Source: DATBVX01 sp963705495
GTDB taxonomy: Bacteria; Pseudomonadota; Gammaproteobacteria; Steroidobacterales; Steroidobacteraceae
Length of the DNA: 64,000 bases
Direction of reading: 5' to 3'
Assembly (NCBI GenBank): GCA_963705495.1
Contig: CAVPJQ010000015.1
Location: 62,001-126,000 of the forward strand
Numbering within the stretch: the stretch's first letter is position 1; every line of letters starts with the position of its first letter. The notes beneath the pieces are model-generated. The model was not told where the DNA came from. It made no database searches and was given only the letters and a program-made list of their open reading frames with translations. The position numbers and the translations under genes are program-made. Below, piece after piece: positions 1 through 8,258 of this stretch.

Positions 1-2036
1 CCCCGGTGGTGTTCCTGACCGATGCCTCCGATGAGGTCACGAACCTCGAATCGATCGCAGCGGGTGCGGAGGATGTACTCAAGCGGGAAGACCTGTATCG
101 GCTGCCATACGTTGTGGGGCGCATCCTGCAGCATCAGCAGATCCGCCAGGACCAGGCATCCATGCTGCGGACCGGACGTCTCAGGATCCACCGTCGCCGC
201 GGCTTCGGCATCCGAGTTGCTCTCGCCGCATTCTTGCTGACGTGCGCGCTGGCGCTCACCGCACTCTGCGTTTGGCTCGGCGCGAGCAGCCACCTGGCGG
301 CGGACCTACGCCTGCAGGCCCAGATTGAGGAAGGTACGGAAATCGTCGCGTTACTGGTTCAGCAACTGGTCGACGACGGGAGCGAGCTGGGCAGAGTGGC
401 GGATCGTTCCGCGCTTCAGGCGAACCTCACGGCCATCGCCCTGGCGCATGCCCGTGAGATCCAGATCATCGATCCCAGCGCGCGGATATTTGCCGACTCT
501 TCGCCGGCGCGCGCCGGGCAGCCGGTACGCGGAGAGGTACTGGATGTGATCGCTCAGATCCTGAAAGGCGGCCAGCCGCGCACCTTCGTCGCTGCGACGA
601 GAGGCGAACTACCACTCACCTACTTGCGTGCCACACCAATTCAGGCAAGGAATGGCGCCATCGTCGGCGCGGTGCTCGTCGATTACACCACCGAGCGACT
701 CGAGCTCAGTCGCGAGATCACGCAACAGGTACGCGCCGCAAGACTGGTGGCCGGCACGCTTGCCGCAGCGCTGCTGATCTGCCTGGCTTTCGGCACATTC
801 CTGTACGTCGTCAGACCCATCGAGCGCCTGCGCGACGCCGCGGCCAAGCTGTCGTCGGGCTCGCTCGATATTGAAGTGCCGCGCGGTCCAGCCGAGCTGG
901 GTGATATCGGCGTTGGCATCGACACGCTGCGCAAGCGCCTCAAGAAGAGCGTGCTGGCGCGTCAGTCGGACATGGTGCAGCGATTGCGCGCGGAGGAGGC
1001 GCTGCGCCAGTTGCATCTGCGCCTGCGCGATCAGATCGACGCCACGCAGTCGCGCGCCCGGGAGTTCACGTTGCTCGCCCAGATGGGTGCGTTGCTGCAA
1101 GCGTGCGCAACACGCGAAGAGTCCTATCGGATCGTTTCCCGGTTTGCCGGCGAGCTGTTTCCCGGTTTCTGGGGCGCGGTGTACCTGGGCGGCGCTTCAC
1201 GCGAGCGGTTTGAACCGGTTGCTCACTGGGGCTCCAGCACCGCACCAGCGACAGTAATAGGCACCCTGGATTGCTGGGCGCTGCGTCGGGGCCAGGCTCA
1301 CGTCGTGCATGCTTGCGGTCAGGAGCTACGCTGCACGCACCTCGACACCAGTGAATCGGCGGACACCCTGTGCGTTCCCCTGATGGCCCAGGCCAGCGCG
1401 ATCGGCGTGCTGTGCATGCGTCGTCAGGACCCGGGCGCCGGCCAGACAGCGCTCCCGCAGGCACTTGCAGAAGCAGCCTCGGAGCAGATTTCCCTTTCGC
1501 TCGCCAACCTGATGCTGCGCGAGGAATTGCGCGAGCTTTCAATTGCCGACCCGCTCACGGGGCTGCACAACCGGCGCTTCCTGGTGCAGATGTTGACCCG
1601 CGAGATTGAACGCGCCGAAGCCGAGAAGAGCACCATCGGGGTGATCATTGCCGACATCGACTTCTTCAAGCGCATCAATGATCGCTTCGGACACGACGGT
1701 GGCGATGCGGTGCTCAAGGGAGTGGCGCAGGAGCTGCGCAACACGATGCGCGGCACCGACATCACCTGCCGCATGGGCGGGGAGGAATTCGCGGTTCTGC
1801 TTCCAGGGGCCTCGTTTGCGATCGCCCAGCAGCGTGCAGAGGAGCTGTGCCGTGCCGTCGCCGCGCTGCGCGTGCGTCACCTGGATGCTGGCTTGCCGCC
1901 AGTGTCGCTGTCATGCGGCGTGGCGATCTACCCTGATCACGGCAGTACCGTGGACACGCTGCTGCGGGCTGCCGATCAGGCGCTGTACCGGGCCAAGCAA
2001 GGCGGCCGCAATCGGGTGGAACCCGCGGCAGCCTGA
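1..2036 (+). CDS. Receiver-TM-sensor-HAMP-GAF-GGDEF diguanylate cyclase, 5' end outside window
   Basis: Membrane-bound diguanylate cyclase making c-di-GMP from two GTP. The frame is open to the left edge, so the gene is 5'-truncated; numbering here counts from the GTG at position 6. Residues 1-50 look like the second half of a response-regulator receiver (PVVFLT strand, AGAEDVLK with the conserved Lys). A transmembrane helix follows at about 68-90, then a periplasmic segment to about 240, a second helix, a HAMP-like region (PIERL), a GAF-like region (about 355-500) and the cyclase domain. The active-site motif is GGEEF at 591-595, with an inhibitory-site RxxD (RGTD, 582-585) exactly five residues upstream, so it should be active and feedback-inhibited. 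A receiver N-terminal to a transmembrane sensor is unusual. The 3' end overlaps the convergent rluB-like gene by 61 bases. Domain family is firm; the receiver call rests on its C-terminal half only. Confidence 0.85.
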   Translation, partial: PVVFLTDASDEVTNLESIAAGAEDVLKREDLYRLPYVVGRILQHQQIRQDQASMLRTGRLRIHRRRGFGIRVALAAFLLTCALALTALCVWLGASSHLAADLRLQAQIEEGTEIVALLVQQLVDDGSELGRVADRSALQANLTAIALAHAREIQIIDPSARIFADSSPARAGQPVRGEVLDVIAQILKGGQPRTFVAATRGELPLTYLRATPIQARNGAIVGAVLVDYTTERLELSREITQQVRAARLVAGTLAAALLICLAFGTFLYVVRPIERLRDAAAKLSSGSLDIEVPRGPAELGDIGVGIDTLRKRLKKSVLARQSDMVQRLRAEEALRQLHLRLRDQIDATQSRAREFTLLAQMGALLQACATREESYRIVSRFAGELFPGFWGAVYLGGASRERFEPVAHWGSSTAPATVIGTLDCWALRRGQAHVVHACGQELRCTHLDTSESADTLCVPLMAQASAIGVLCMRRQDPGAGQTALPQALAEAASEQISLSLANLMLREELRELSIADPLTGLHNRRFLVQMLTREIERAEAEKSTIGVIIADIDFFKRINDRFGHDGGDAVLKGVAQELRNTMRGTDITCRMGGEEFAVLLPGASFAIAQQRAEELCRAVAALRVRHLDAGLPPVSLSCGVAIYPDHGSTVDTLLRAADQALYRAKQGGRNRVEPAAA

Positions 2037-2914
2037 AAGCGCCCGTGGCCCGTTACTGCCGATGCCGAGTTGCGCGCTGACGCCTGGCCCGCGCTGTTAC
2101 GGGCTGGCTTTGCACTCCTGCTGCGACCTCGAGCGGGGCGCGATGCCGCTCGCCCGGACGGCCGCGGCGTCGCTGCTGCCACCGACATGCCGGCGCTCTC
2201 ATAGACCTGCGCAGTCTCGCCGGGGCTCAGAGCGCGAAATCGCTCTCGCGCCAGTGCGCGATCCATGCGGACAGGCCCCAGGCCGACCCGCATCAGCCGG
2301 CTGACTTCGATACCGGCCGCTTGCATCAGGCGGTGCACATCGCGTGCGCGCGCGCCGCGCGTACTCAACGTATACCAGCGATTGGCGCCTTCCCCGCCCG
2401 CAGATTCGATCGACTCGATATCAAGGGTCGACTCCTCGTCGATGACGCCCGCTTGCAGGCGTGCAAGCTGCTGCTCATTGAGGACGCCGCGCACACGGAC
2501 CGAGAAGACGACACGTAACGTCGTCAGTCGACGCATCAGGCTCTGCGCCAGGTCGCCATCGCTCGTCAGCAACTCCAACCCTCCGTCATTGGGAGGCAAC
2601 GGGCTGATCGGCACCCAGCGGCGGCCAGCGCGCTTTGGGAGCCTGTCGAACAGCTGCCCGGACTGCGCTGACTCGGTAGCAGTCAGCGCACGGCCCGGGG
2701 TGCGGTGATAGACCACCACTCGAGCCGCCGATTCCGGTTCACGCAGCCGTACGGCACGCCCATCGAGCGTGACCTTGTCGCGGGATCGCAGTTGTACGCC
2801 CAGGGTTGCGGGCACGCCGTTGATCGCGAGACGGCCGGCCTTGATCCACTCTTCCACCTGTCGGCGCGATGCCACCCCGGCGCGCGCCAGCACTTTCTGA
2901 ATCCGCTCGCCCAT
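1976..2914 (-). CDS. rluB: RsuA/RluB-family pseudouridine synthase-like protein lacking the catalytic Asp
   Basis: 312-residue S4-domain protein of the RsuA/RluB family, which converts specific rRNA uridines to pseudouridine. The ATG at 2914 has a GGAG six bases upstream and matches the family N-terminus (MGERIQKVLARAG, S4 domain, residues 1-60). The open frame extends upstream into scpB, but that part resembles nothing. In the family the catalytic Asp lies in GRLD before xxTxGLLLLTxDG. Here the segment reads SPLPPNDGGLELLTSDG, placing Pro107 at the Asp position and losing the Arg as well. The later EGKNREVRR loop is also degenerate (RGARARDVHR). The C-terminal 70 residues are a basic Arg/Ser/Ala tail. 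It sits after scpA-scpB, the usual place of rluB. Either a non-catalytic RNA-binding paralogue or a divergent subfamily; enzyme activity is doubtful. Confidence 0.8.
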   Translation of the reverse strand: MGERIQKVLARAGVASRRQVEEWIKAGRLAINGVPATLGVQLRSRDKVTLDGRAVRLREPESAARVVVYHRTPGRALTATESAQSGQLFDRLPKRAGRRWVPISPLPPNDGGLELLTSDGDLAQSLMRRLTTLRVVFSVRVRGVLNEQQLARLQAGVIDEESTLDIESIESAGGEGANRWYTLSTRGARARDVHRLMQAAGIEVSRLMRVGLGPVRMDRALARERFRALSPGETAQVYESAGMSVAAATPRPSGRAASRPARGRSRSAKPARNSAGQASARNSASAVTGHGRFQAAAGSTRLRPPCLARYSA

Positions 2915-2999
2915 CAGGAACTCCGCACGCCCGACGGGCGTAACGCGAAATGCGACCGCGCACCAAGGATCTGCGGGCCGCGCTGACCCGCCGTCGACC

Positions 3000-3713
3000 T
3001 TAGTCCTGGACCCCGCGCGCCACCATGTCGGGCGCGTGTCGGTCGTCGAGAGCCGACCCGTCGCCTTCTGCCCGCTCCTCGTCGGGCGCAGCCGAGGCCC
3101 GATTTTCGTCCGCAAGATCGCCTGCCGCATCATCCGCCGGCAGGTCGCCCACCTCTCCTGGCAATTCGAGCTGCACACCGAGGTTGTCCATGTCGCGCAG
3201 CTCCGCCAGGCTCGGCAGCTCGTCGAGGCTCTTGAGATTGAAGTAGTCGAGAAATTCGCGCGTGGTGCCGAGCAGCTCGGGGTGCCCCGGCACTTCACGG
3301 TGTCCGACCACTCGGATCCAGTTGCGCTCGAGCAGGGTGCGCACCATGTTCGGATTCACCGTGACGCCGCGGACCTCTTCGATCTCGGCGCGCGTGATCG
3401 GTTGCCGGTACGCGATCAGCGCCAGCGTCTCGAGCAACGCCCGGGAATAACGCTGCGGACGCTCCTGCCATAGACGCGACACAATATCGGTCACGCTGTG
3501 CCGGATCTGGATACGAAAGCCGCTCGCCACTTCCCTGAGCTCGATACCGCGATCGGAGTAGTCAGCTTCGAGCGCCTCCAGCACCGCGCGAACCTCGTCC
3601 GCTGCCGGCTGTTCACGCGCATCGAATACCTCGATCAGCTCCGCGACCGACAATGGCCTGCCGGCTGCAAGGAGTGCTGCTTCGATCACGTTCTTGAGGT
3701 ATCGCTCCTGCAT
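3000..3713 (-). CDS. scpB: Segregation and condensation protein B
   Basis: 237 residues. ScpB is the winged-helix (kite) subunit of the SMC-ScpA-ScpB condensin that compacts and segregates chromosomes. The N-terminal part (MQERYLKNVIEAALLAAGRPLS) and the stretch LETLALIAYRQPITRAEIEEVRGV followed by an arginine-rich wing with LGTTREFLDYF are hallmark ScpB segments, seen at residues 1-165; the remaining 70 residues are an acidic, poorly conserved tail. It lies 14 bases downstream of scpA and 85 bases upstream of the rluB-like gene, all on the minus strand, consistent with one transcript. The smc partner is also in this window (11974-15477). Identification is secure. Confidence 0.95.
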   Translation of the reverse strand: MQERYLKNVIEAALLAAGRPLSVAELIEVFDAREQPAADEVRAVLEALEADYSDRGIELREVASGFRIQIRHSVTDIVSRLWQERPQRYSRALLETLALIAYRQPITRAEIEEVRGVTVNPNMVRTLLERNWIRVVGHREVPGHPELLGTTREFLDYFNLKSLDELPSLAELRDMDNLGVQLELPGEVGDLPADDAAGDLADENRASAAPDEERAEGDGSALDDRHAPDMVARGVQD

Positions 3714-3727
3714 TCATCCGCCTCCAC

Positions 3728-4618
3728 TCAATGATCCAGACCGGTGTTGTCGGCCACGACGATCAGGTTCGGTACGCCGCTTCCCGGCCGCACATGAATC
3801 GGCGCATAGGCGTCGGCCTGAACGATCTCGATGAGGTTTTCACGTGCGAGCTCCAGGATGGCGACGAACGTGACCGTCACTCCCATGCGCCCTTCCTCCG
3901 GACGGAACAGGCGGATGAACTCCACGAAACTCGACTCTCTGAGCTGCCCGAGGATCTGGGACATGCGTTCGCGCACCGACAGCGGCTCGCGCTGCACATG
4001 GTGATGCGCGAACATCGCCGAGCGCGCCAGCACTTCCTTGAAGGCGACCAGCATCTCCTGCAGCGTCACTTGTGGGACCAGTCGCACGACCTTGCGCTCG
4101 GTGAGCTCCGCAGTGGCGATCCAGCCATCGCGCTCGAGCCGTTGCAGCGCGTCGATATCCTCTGCTGCCTTCTTGAAGCGCTCGTACTCCTGCAGCCGTC
4201 GCACCAGTTCCGCGCGCGGATCGTCCTCTTCTTCCTCCAGATGCGCGCGTGGCAGCAGCATGCGCGACTTGATTTCGGCCAGCATCGCGGCCATCAGCAG
4301 GTATTCGCCCGCGAGTTCGAGCTCCAGCTCCTGCATCAGCTCGATGTATTCCATGTACTGACGAGTGATCTCGGCGATCGGAATGTCGAGGATGTCGAGG
4401 TTCTGGCGCCGGATCAGGTACAGCAACAGATCGAGCGGCCCCTCGAACGCCTCGAGAAATACCTCGAGCGCCTGAGGCGGGATGTAGAGATCGCGTGGCA
4501 ATTCGGTGAGCGGCTCGCCTTCCACGACCGCGAACGGCATCTCGCCTTGTTCCGGCGGCGGTTCAACCGGCGGCGGAGCCGGTTGGGTGGTTTCGACGAC
4601 TCTGAGGTCCGGTTTCAT
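3728..4618 (-). CDS. scpA: Segregation and condensation protein A (kleisin)
   Basis: 296 residues. ScpA is the kleisin that bridges the SMC heads and binds an ScpB dimer. After about 48 variable, proline-rich residues comes the conserved core with FEGPLDLLLYLIRRQNLDILDIPIAEITRQY (residues about 57-88) and LAGEYLLMAAMLAEIKSRMLLPR, the N-terminal SMC-neck-binding region. The C-terminal winged helix (VTFVAILELARENLIEIVQ) is also present. It starts 17 bases after the trpS stop and is followed by scpB. Family and partner genes agree. Confidence 0.95.
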   Translation of the reverse strand: MKPDLRVVETTQPAPPPVEPPPEQGEMPFAVVEGEPLTELPRDLYIPPQALEVFLEAFEGPLDLLLYLIRRQNLDILDIPIAEITRQYMEYIELMQELELELAGEYLLMAAMLAEIKSRMLLPRAHLEEEEDDPRAELVRRLQEYERFKKAAEDIDALQRLERDGWIATAELTERKVVRLVPQVTLQEMLVAFKEVLARSAMFAHHHVQREPLSVRERMSQILGQLRESSFVEFIRLFRPEEGRMGVTVTFVAILELARENLIEIVQADAYAPIHVRPGSGVPNLIVVADNTGLDH

Positions 4619-4635
4619 CTCGTTTCGATGGCGCC

Positions 4636-5850
4636 TCAGCGGTAGTTGAGACTCATCGCCTCGCGCACGTCGTTGAGCGTCTGGCGCGCTGCTTCGCGCG
4701 CCTTGTCGCAGCCTTCGTCAATGATGCCACGAACGAGGTCGGGATTGTCCTCGTATTCCTGGGCGCGCTTGCGGATCGCGGTGATCTCTTCGACGACTTT
4801 GTCGATCAGCGGTTTCTTGCATTCGAGGCAGCCGATCCCCGCGGACCGGCAACCCTTCTGCACCCACTCCCGGGTTTCATCGGAGGAGTAGATCTTGTGC
4901 AGGTCCCACACGGGACACTTGTCGGGATCACCCGGATCGGTACGACGCACACGCGCGGGGTCCGTCTGCATGGTCTTGAGCTTCTTCGCGACTTCCTCGG
5001 GATCTTCGCGCAAGCCGATGGTATTGCCGTAGGACTTGGACATCTTGCGCCCATCGAGGCCCGGGACCTTGGGCGATGCCGTCAACAGGACCTGTGGCTC
5101 GGGCAGGATGGCGACCCCCGTGCCTTCGAGATATCCGAGCAGGCGTTCACGATCGGCGATCGTCAGCCGCGCGTTCGATTCCACCAGCGCTCGGGCTTTC
5201 TCCAGTGCTTCGGCCTCGCCGGCCTCCTGAAACTTGCGGCGCAGGTTGCGATACAGCGTGCTGTTGCGCCCGCCGAGGCTCTTGATGGCCTTCTCCGCCT
5301 TCTGCTCGAAGTCCGGCTCGCGGCCGTACAGGTGATTGAAGCGGCGCGCGATCTCGCGCGTGATCTCGACATGCGCGACCTGGTCTTCGCCCACTGGAAC
5401 GAACGCTGGCTTGTAGATGAGGATGTCGGCACTCTGCAGCAGCGGATAGCCGAGGAATCCATAGGTTGTAAGGTCGGTCTCCTTCAGCTGCTCGATCTGA
5501 TCCTTGTAGGTCGGTACGCGCTCCAGCCAGCTGAGCGGCGTGATCATCGACAGCAACAGGTGCAGCTCCGCATGCTCGGGCACGCGCGACTGAACGAAGA
5601 ACGTCGCCACGCCGGGATTCAGTCCAGCTCCCAGCCAGTCGATGACGACCTCGCGAACGTTTTCCTCGATCTGGGAGGTATCGGCGTAGCCGGTGGTGAG
5701 CGCGTGCCAGTCGGCGACAAAGAAATAACACTCGTACTGATACTGCAGCTCGATCCAGTTGCGCAGCGCGCCGTGATAGTTGCCCAGATGCAGTCGCCCG
5801 GTCGGCCGCATGCCGGAGACGACGCGCTTGTTGCCTTGTGTGACCGCCAA
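4636..5850 (-). CDS. trpS: Tryptophanyl-tRNA synthetase
   Basis: 404 residues; class I aminoacyl-tRNA synthetase charging tRNA(Trp) in the cytoplasm. The HIGH-type signature appears as HLGN (residues 21-24) and the KMSKS loop is intact (DGRKMSKSYGN). Longer than the ~335-residue E. coli enzyme because of a C-terminal-half insertion containing a Cys cluster (GCRSAGIGCLECKK), which is known in a longer TrpS subgroup. The start is a TTG at 5850, chosen because AAGGAG lies five bases upstream and the protein then begins just before RPTGRLHLGN. It lies 10 bases after the M50 protease gene and 17 before scpA, so likely in the same transcript. Confidence 0.95.
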   Translation of the reverse strand: MAVTQGNKRVVSGMRPTGRLHLGNYHGALRNWIELQYQYECYFFVADWHALTTGYADTSQIEENVREVVIDWLGAGLNPGVATFFVQSRVPEHAELHLLLSMITPLSWLERVPTYKDQIEQLKETDLTTYGFLGYPLLQSADILIYKPAFVPVGEDQVAHVEITREIARRFNHLYGREPDFEQKAEKAIKSLGGRNSTLYRNLRRKFQEAGEAEALEKARALVESNARLTIADRERLLGYLEGTGVAILPEPQVLLTASPKVPGLDGRKMSKSYGNTIGLREDPEEVAKKLKTMQTDPARVRRTDPGDPDKCPVWDLHKIYSSDETREWVQKGCRSAGIGCLECKKPLIDKVVEEITAIRKRAQEYEDNPDLVRGIIDEGCDKAREAARQTLNDVREAMSLNYR

Positions 5851-5860
5851 ATCGGCTCCT

Positions 5861-6523
5861 TCAGCCCATGTCGACGCCGCCGAGCGTCGTCACCAGGCGC
5901 GCGACTGCATCCAGTAGCGGCATGAGCAGCGGGTTGAGGACGCCGGCGTACAGGAGCCCGAACAGTATGAAGAAACCGAATGGCTCCAGCCGGTCGAGCA
6001 GCCTCCCGAAACCGGGCGAAACGAAGCTGCGCAGAACGCGGCTGCCATCGAGCGGCGGGATCGGCAGCATGTTGAACACTGCGAACAGCGCGTTGACCAG
6101 AATTCCGGCCGCGCACATCGACATGAGCAAGACTGGCTCGCCGAAAATGCTCGTTCTCTGCAGTACGGCGAGTAGCAGCGCCCAGAGGAGAGCCTGACCC
6201 AGATTCGAGAGCGGACCGGCAGCCGCCACCTTGGCCATATCGATGCGCGGATTACGCAGTTTTGCGGCATTTACCGGAACAGGCTTTGCCCAACCGATCA
6301 CCGGGATGTTGAGCAACAGCGCGAGGCTCGGCATGACGATCGTGCCGATCGGGTCGATGTGCTTCAGTGGATTGAGCGTGAGGCGCCCGAGGCGCTCGGC
6401 GGTGTCATCGCCGTAACGACGTGCGACGAACCCGTGCATCGCCTCGTGCACGGTGAAAGCCAGCACCATCGGTATCGCCCAGATTGAGACCTTAGCTAGA
6501 AAGTGGATGAGGTCTGCCGGCAT
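5861..6523 (-). CDS. Site-2 protease family (M50) membrane metalloprotease
   Basis: 220 residues, several hydrophobic helices; an intramembrane zinc metalloprotease of the short M50 (site-2 protease, YwhC-like) group. The zinc-binding HExxH is HEAMH at 26-30 in the first helix, and the third-ligand motif NxLPIPPLDG is present near residue 150. It lacks the PDZ domain of RseP, so it is not the sigma-E pathway RseP. Substrate is unknown. It heads the trpS-scpA-scpB-rluB run, an arrangement common in Gammaproteobacteria. A perfect -10 hexamer lies about 80 bases upstream. Confidence 0.9.
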   Translation of the reverse strand: MPADLIHFLAKVSIWAIPMVLAFTVHEAMHGFVARRYGDDTAERLGRLTLNPLKHIDPIGTIVMPSLALLLNIPVIGWAKPVPVNAAKLRNPRIDMAKVAAAGPLSNLGQALLWALLLAVLQRTSIFGEPVLLMSMCAAGILVNALFAVFNMLPIPPLDGSRVLRSFVSPGFGRLLDRLEPFGFFILFGLLYAGVLNPLLMPLLDAVARLVTTLGGVDMG

Positions 6524-6633
6524 AACCTATTGTTTCGCCTAGATATGCCAGGCGGCTCACGCCTTGGGGCCTGAGGGCGGGCGCTCCCCTGCAAACCGGC
6601 GGCGATTATACGCGAGAAGCCAGACCGCCCCCG
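6524..6633 (-). promoter_or_regulatory. Candidate promoter and leader upstream of M50 protease-trpS-scpAB
   Basis: On the minus strand a perfect TATAAT lies at 6610-6605, just at the end of yciO. No good -35 is visible at 16-18 bases, so the promoter call rests on the -10. The resulting leader of about 75 bases can fold a small hairpin: CAGGC (6573-6569) with GCCTG (6553-6549), and inside it GGC with GCC around a four-base loop. Whether the hairpin regulates anything is unknown. Confidence 0.4.
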
Positions 6634-7259
6634 CTCTGTCGTTCGAAGGCATCGATTGCGCCGCGCCCGCGCCGCACGATTACAGGCACCTCACCGGCGA
6701 GGTCGATGACGGTGGTGGGTTCGAGACCGCAGTTACCACCGTCCACTACGCCGTCGACGAGCTGTTGCAGGCGCTCGCGAATCTCCACGGCGTCAGTCAT
6801 CGGCAGCGCATCGCCGGGCAGCAGCAGCGTCGAGCTCATGATCGGCTCTCCCAGCTCCTTGAGCAGCAGCAGCGGGACCGGGTGATCGGGAATGCGGATG
6901 CCGATCGTGCGGCGTTTTGGATTTTGCAGCCGCTTCGGCGTTTCACGGGTCGCGCGCAGCAGGAAGGTGTAGGGCCCCGGCGTGAACTTGCGCAATAGCC
7001 GGTACTGGCTGTTGTCGATCCGAGCGTAGCGCGCAATTTCCGACAGGTCGCGACACACCAGCGTGAAATGGTGCTCCTTGCCCGCCATGCGGATTCGCCG
7101 GATGCGCTCGAGTGCGTTCTTGTCCCCAAGGTGACAGCCGAGCGCATAGCAGGAATCAGTTGGATATACGATCACGCCGCCCTCGCGAATCATGTCGGCG
7201 GCGCGCCGGATCAGGCGCAGTTGCGGGTTCAGCGGGTGAATCTCGAACAGCTGACTCAT
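6606..7259 (-). CDS. yciO: YciO/YrdC/Sua5-family protein
   Basis: 217 residues. Single-domain YrdC-fold protein of the YciO branch, related to threonylcarbamoyl-AMP synthases that start the t6A37 tRNA modification. Diagnostic segments are the N-terminal GGVIVYPTDSCYALGC, the substrate loop KHFTL-like KEHHFTLVCRD, KFTPGPYTFLLRAT, and IGIRIPDHP. The ATG at 7259 (MSQLFEIHP) is chosen over the longer open frame because it matches YciO proteins. The gene lies back-to-back with yciB (48-base gap). YciO proteins are weak or inactive in t6A synthesis compared with TsaC, so the physiological role is uncertain. Confidence 0.88.
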   Translation of the reverse strand: MSQLFEIHPLNPQLRLIRRAADMIREGGVIVYPTDSCYALGCHLGDKNALERIRRIRMAGKEHHFTLVCRDLSEIARYARIDNSQYRLLRKFTPGPYTFLLRATRETPKRLQNPKRRTIGIRIPDHPVPLLLLKELGEPIMSSTLLLPGDALPMTDAVEIRERLQQLVDGVVDGGNCGLEPTTVIDLAGEVPVIVRRGRGAIDAFERQSGGGLASRV

Positions 7260-7261
7260 CC

Positions 7262-7270
7262 TGCTATGAT
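7262..7270 (+). promoter_or_regulatory. Candidate extended -10 promoter for yciB-bolA
   Basis: TGCTATGAT in the 48-base gap between the divergent yciO and yciB genes is an extended -10 (TGn followed by TATGAT at 7265-7270). No convincing -35 is seen, as is allowed for extended -10 promoters. The transcript would start near 7277, about 30 bases before the yciB ATG. Confidence 0.4.
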
Positions 7271-7307
7271 ACGCGGCCTTTCGGCGGCTCCCGGCTACAC
7301 GTGGATC

Positions 7308-7886
7308 ATGCAACAACTGATCGATTTCTTACCGCTCGTTGCCTTTTACGTGGCGTATCTGGTAGGTGGCATTTACGCGGCGACCGCCGCGCTGATCGGT
7401 GGCTGCTTGCTGCAGCTGGGCATTGACTGGTGGCGACACCGCAAGATCAAGCCCATTCACGGCATCACCGCGGTCCTGGCGGTCATCTTCGGATCGGCAA
7501 CGCTGTTGCTTCACGACCCGCACTTCATTCAATGGAAATTGTCGGTCCTGATGTGGCTGATGGGCGCAGCATTTCTCGTCAGCCAGTTCATCGGCCAGCG
7601 ACCGCTCGCGCAGCGGTTGCTCGAGAGCACACTCGCGGAGCATCTCGCGCCCGTGAGCGTGGGGCGCTGGCGCTGGATCAACTTCACCTGGGTGGTGTTC
7701 TTCGCGGCGGTGGGCGCATTGAACCTCTACGTCGCGCGGAACTTCAGCGAACAGGCGTGGGTGAACTTCAAGGTCTACGGGGTCACCGCACTCACGGTGA
7801 TCTTCATGTTCGCCCAGGTCCTGTGGCTCCCGATGCGAAGCAACGAGGCGGCCGATGCATCGCGAGCAAACGAGCCGAGGAATTGA
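7308..7886 (+). CDS. yciB: Inner-membrane septation protein A family
   Basis: 192 residues with about five transmembrane helices. YciB (IspZ, septation protein A) is an inner-membrane protein involved in envelope integrity and division-site cell-wall synthesis. The start at ATG 7308 gives MQQLIDFLPLVAFYVAY, the conserved family N-terminus; the longer upstream frame crosses yciO and is not coding. Family features seen are LLQLGIDWWRHRKIKPIH, the F-IQWK segment and INFTWVVFFAAVGALNLYVA. It is followed 19 bases later by a bolA-family gene, a common pairing in Gammaproteobacteria. Confidence 0.93.
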   Translation: MQQLIDFLPLVAFYVAYLVGGIYAATAALIGGCLLQLGIDWWRHRKIKPIHGITAVLAVIFGSATLLLHDPHFIQWKLSVLMWLMGAAFLVSQFIGQRPLAQRLLESTLAEHLAPVSVGRWRWINFTWVVFFAAVGALNLYVARNFSEQAWVNFKVYGVTALTVIFMFAQVLWLPMRSNEAADASRANEPRN

Positions 7887-7905
7887 GCCTCCGCTCGCGA
7901 CGCGC

Positions 7906-8190
7906 ATGAACGACCGATCCGAACGAATTCGCACACGCCTCGAGGAAGTCCTCGCGCCCGAGGAGCTCAACGTCGAAGATGAGAGTCATCTGCATGCGGG
8001 GCACGCCGGGGCCCGCAGCGGCCGTGGCCACTTTCGCGTGCGCATCGTGTCGCAGTCCTTCGCAGGCCTGGACCCGTTGCAGCGCCACCGTCTCATCTAC
8101 GAGGCGCTGGGCGAGATCATGCGCAATGAAATTCATGCGCTCAGCATCGAGGCATTCGCACCGGCGGAAACGGCCCGCCGCACTGGATGA
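7906..8190 (+). CDS. BolA/IbaG-family protein
   Basis: 94 residues, BolA fold. These small proteins partner with monothiol glutaredoxins in iron-sulfur cluster trafficking, and BolA itself also acts as a transcription regulator. Residues 5-85 carry the family pattern: an RxxRLEEVLAPEELNVEDES N-terminal half, the HxxH-like HAGHAGARSG, GHFRVRIVSQSFAGLDPLQRHRLIYEAL and a C-terminal IHALSIEAF. ATG 7906 is preferred to the ORF start upstream, which overlaps yciB. The His in the C-terminal part and the GHFRV segment favour BolA over IbaG, but I would not assign the exact gene. Confidence 0.88.
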   Translation: MNDRSERIRTRLEEVLAPEELNVEDESHLHAGHAGARSGRGHFRVRIVSQSFAGLDPLQRHRLIYEALGEIMRNEIHALSIEAFAPAETARRTG

Positions 8191-8258
8191 GCCTCATGGC
8201 GTCCGGCTGCACCTTCTACAGATTTCACACGACATTCCGTCCTATCTCGAGGCCCACA

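Noticed and set aside
2915..3298. Upstream extension of the rluB-like open frame
   Set aside because: It overlaps scpB, is not conserved, and an SD-supported ATG lies at 2914.
5861..6523. M50 protease as RseP of the sigma-E pathway
   Set aside because: It is short and lacks the PDZ domains; it fits the YwhC-like group.
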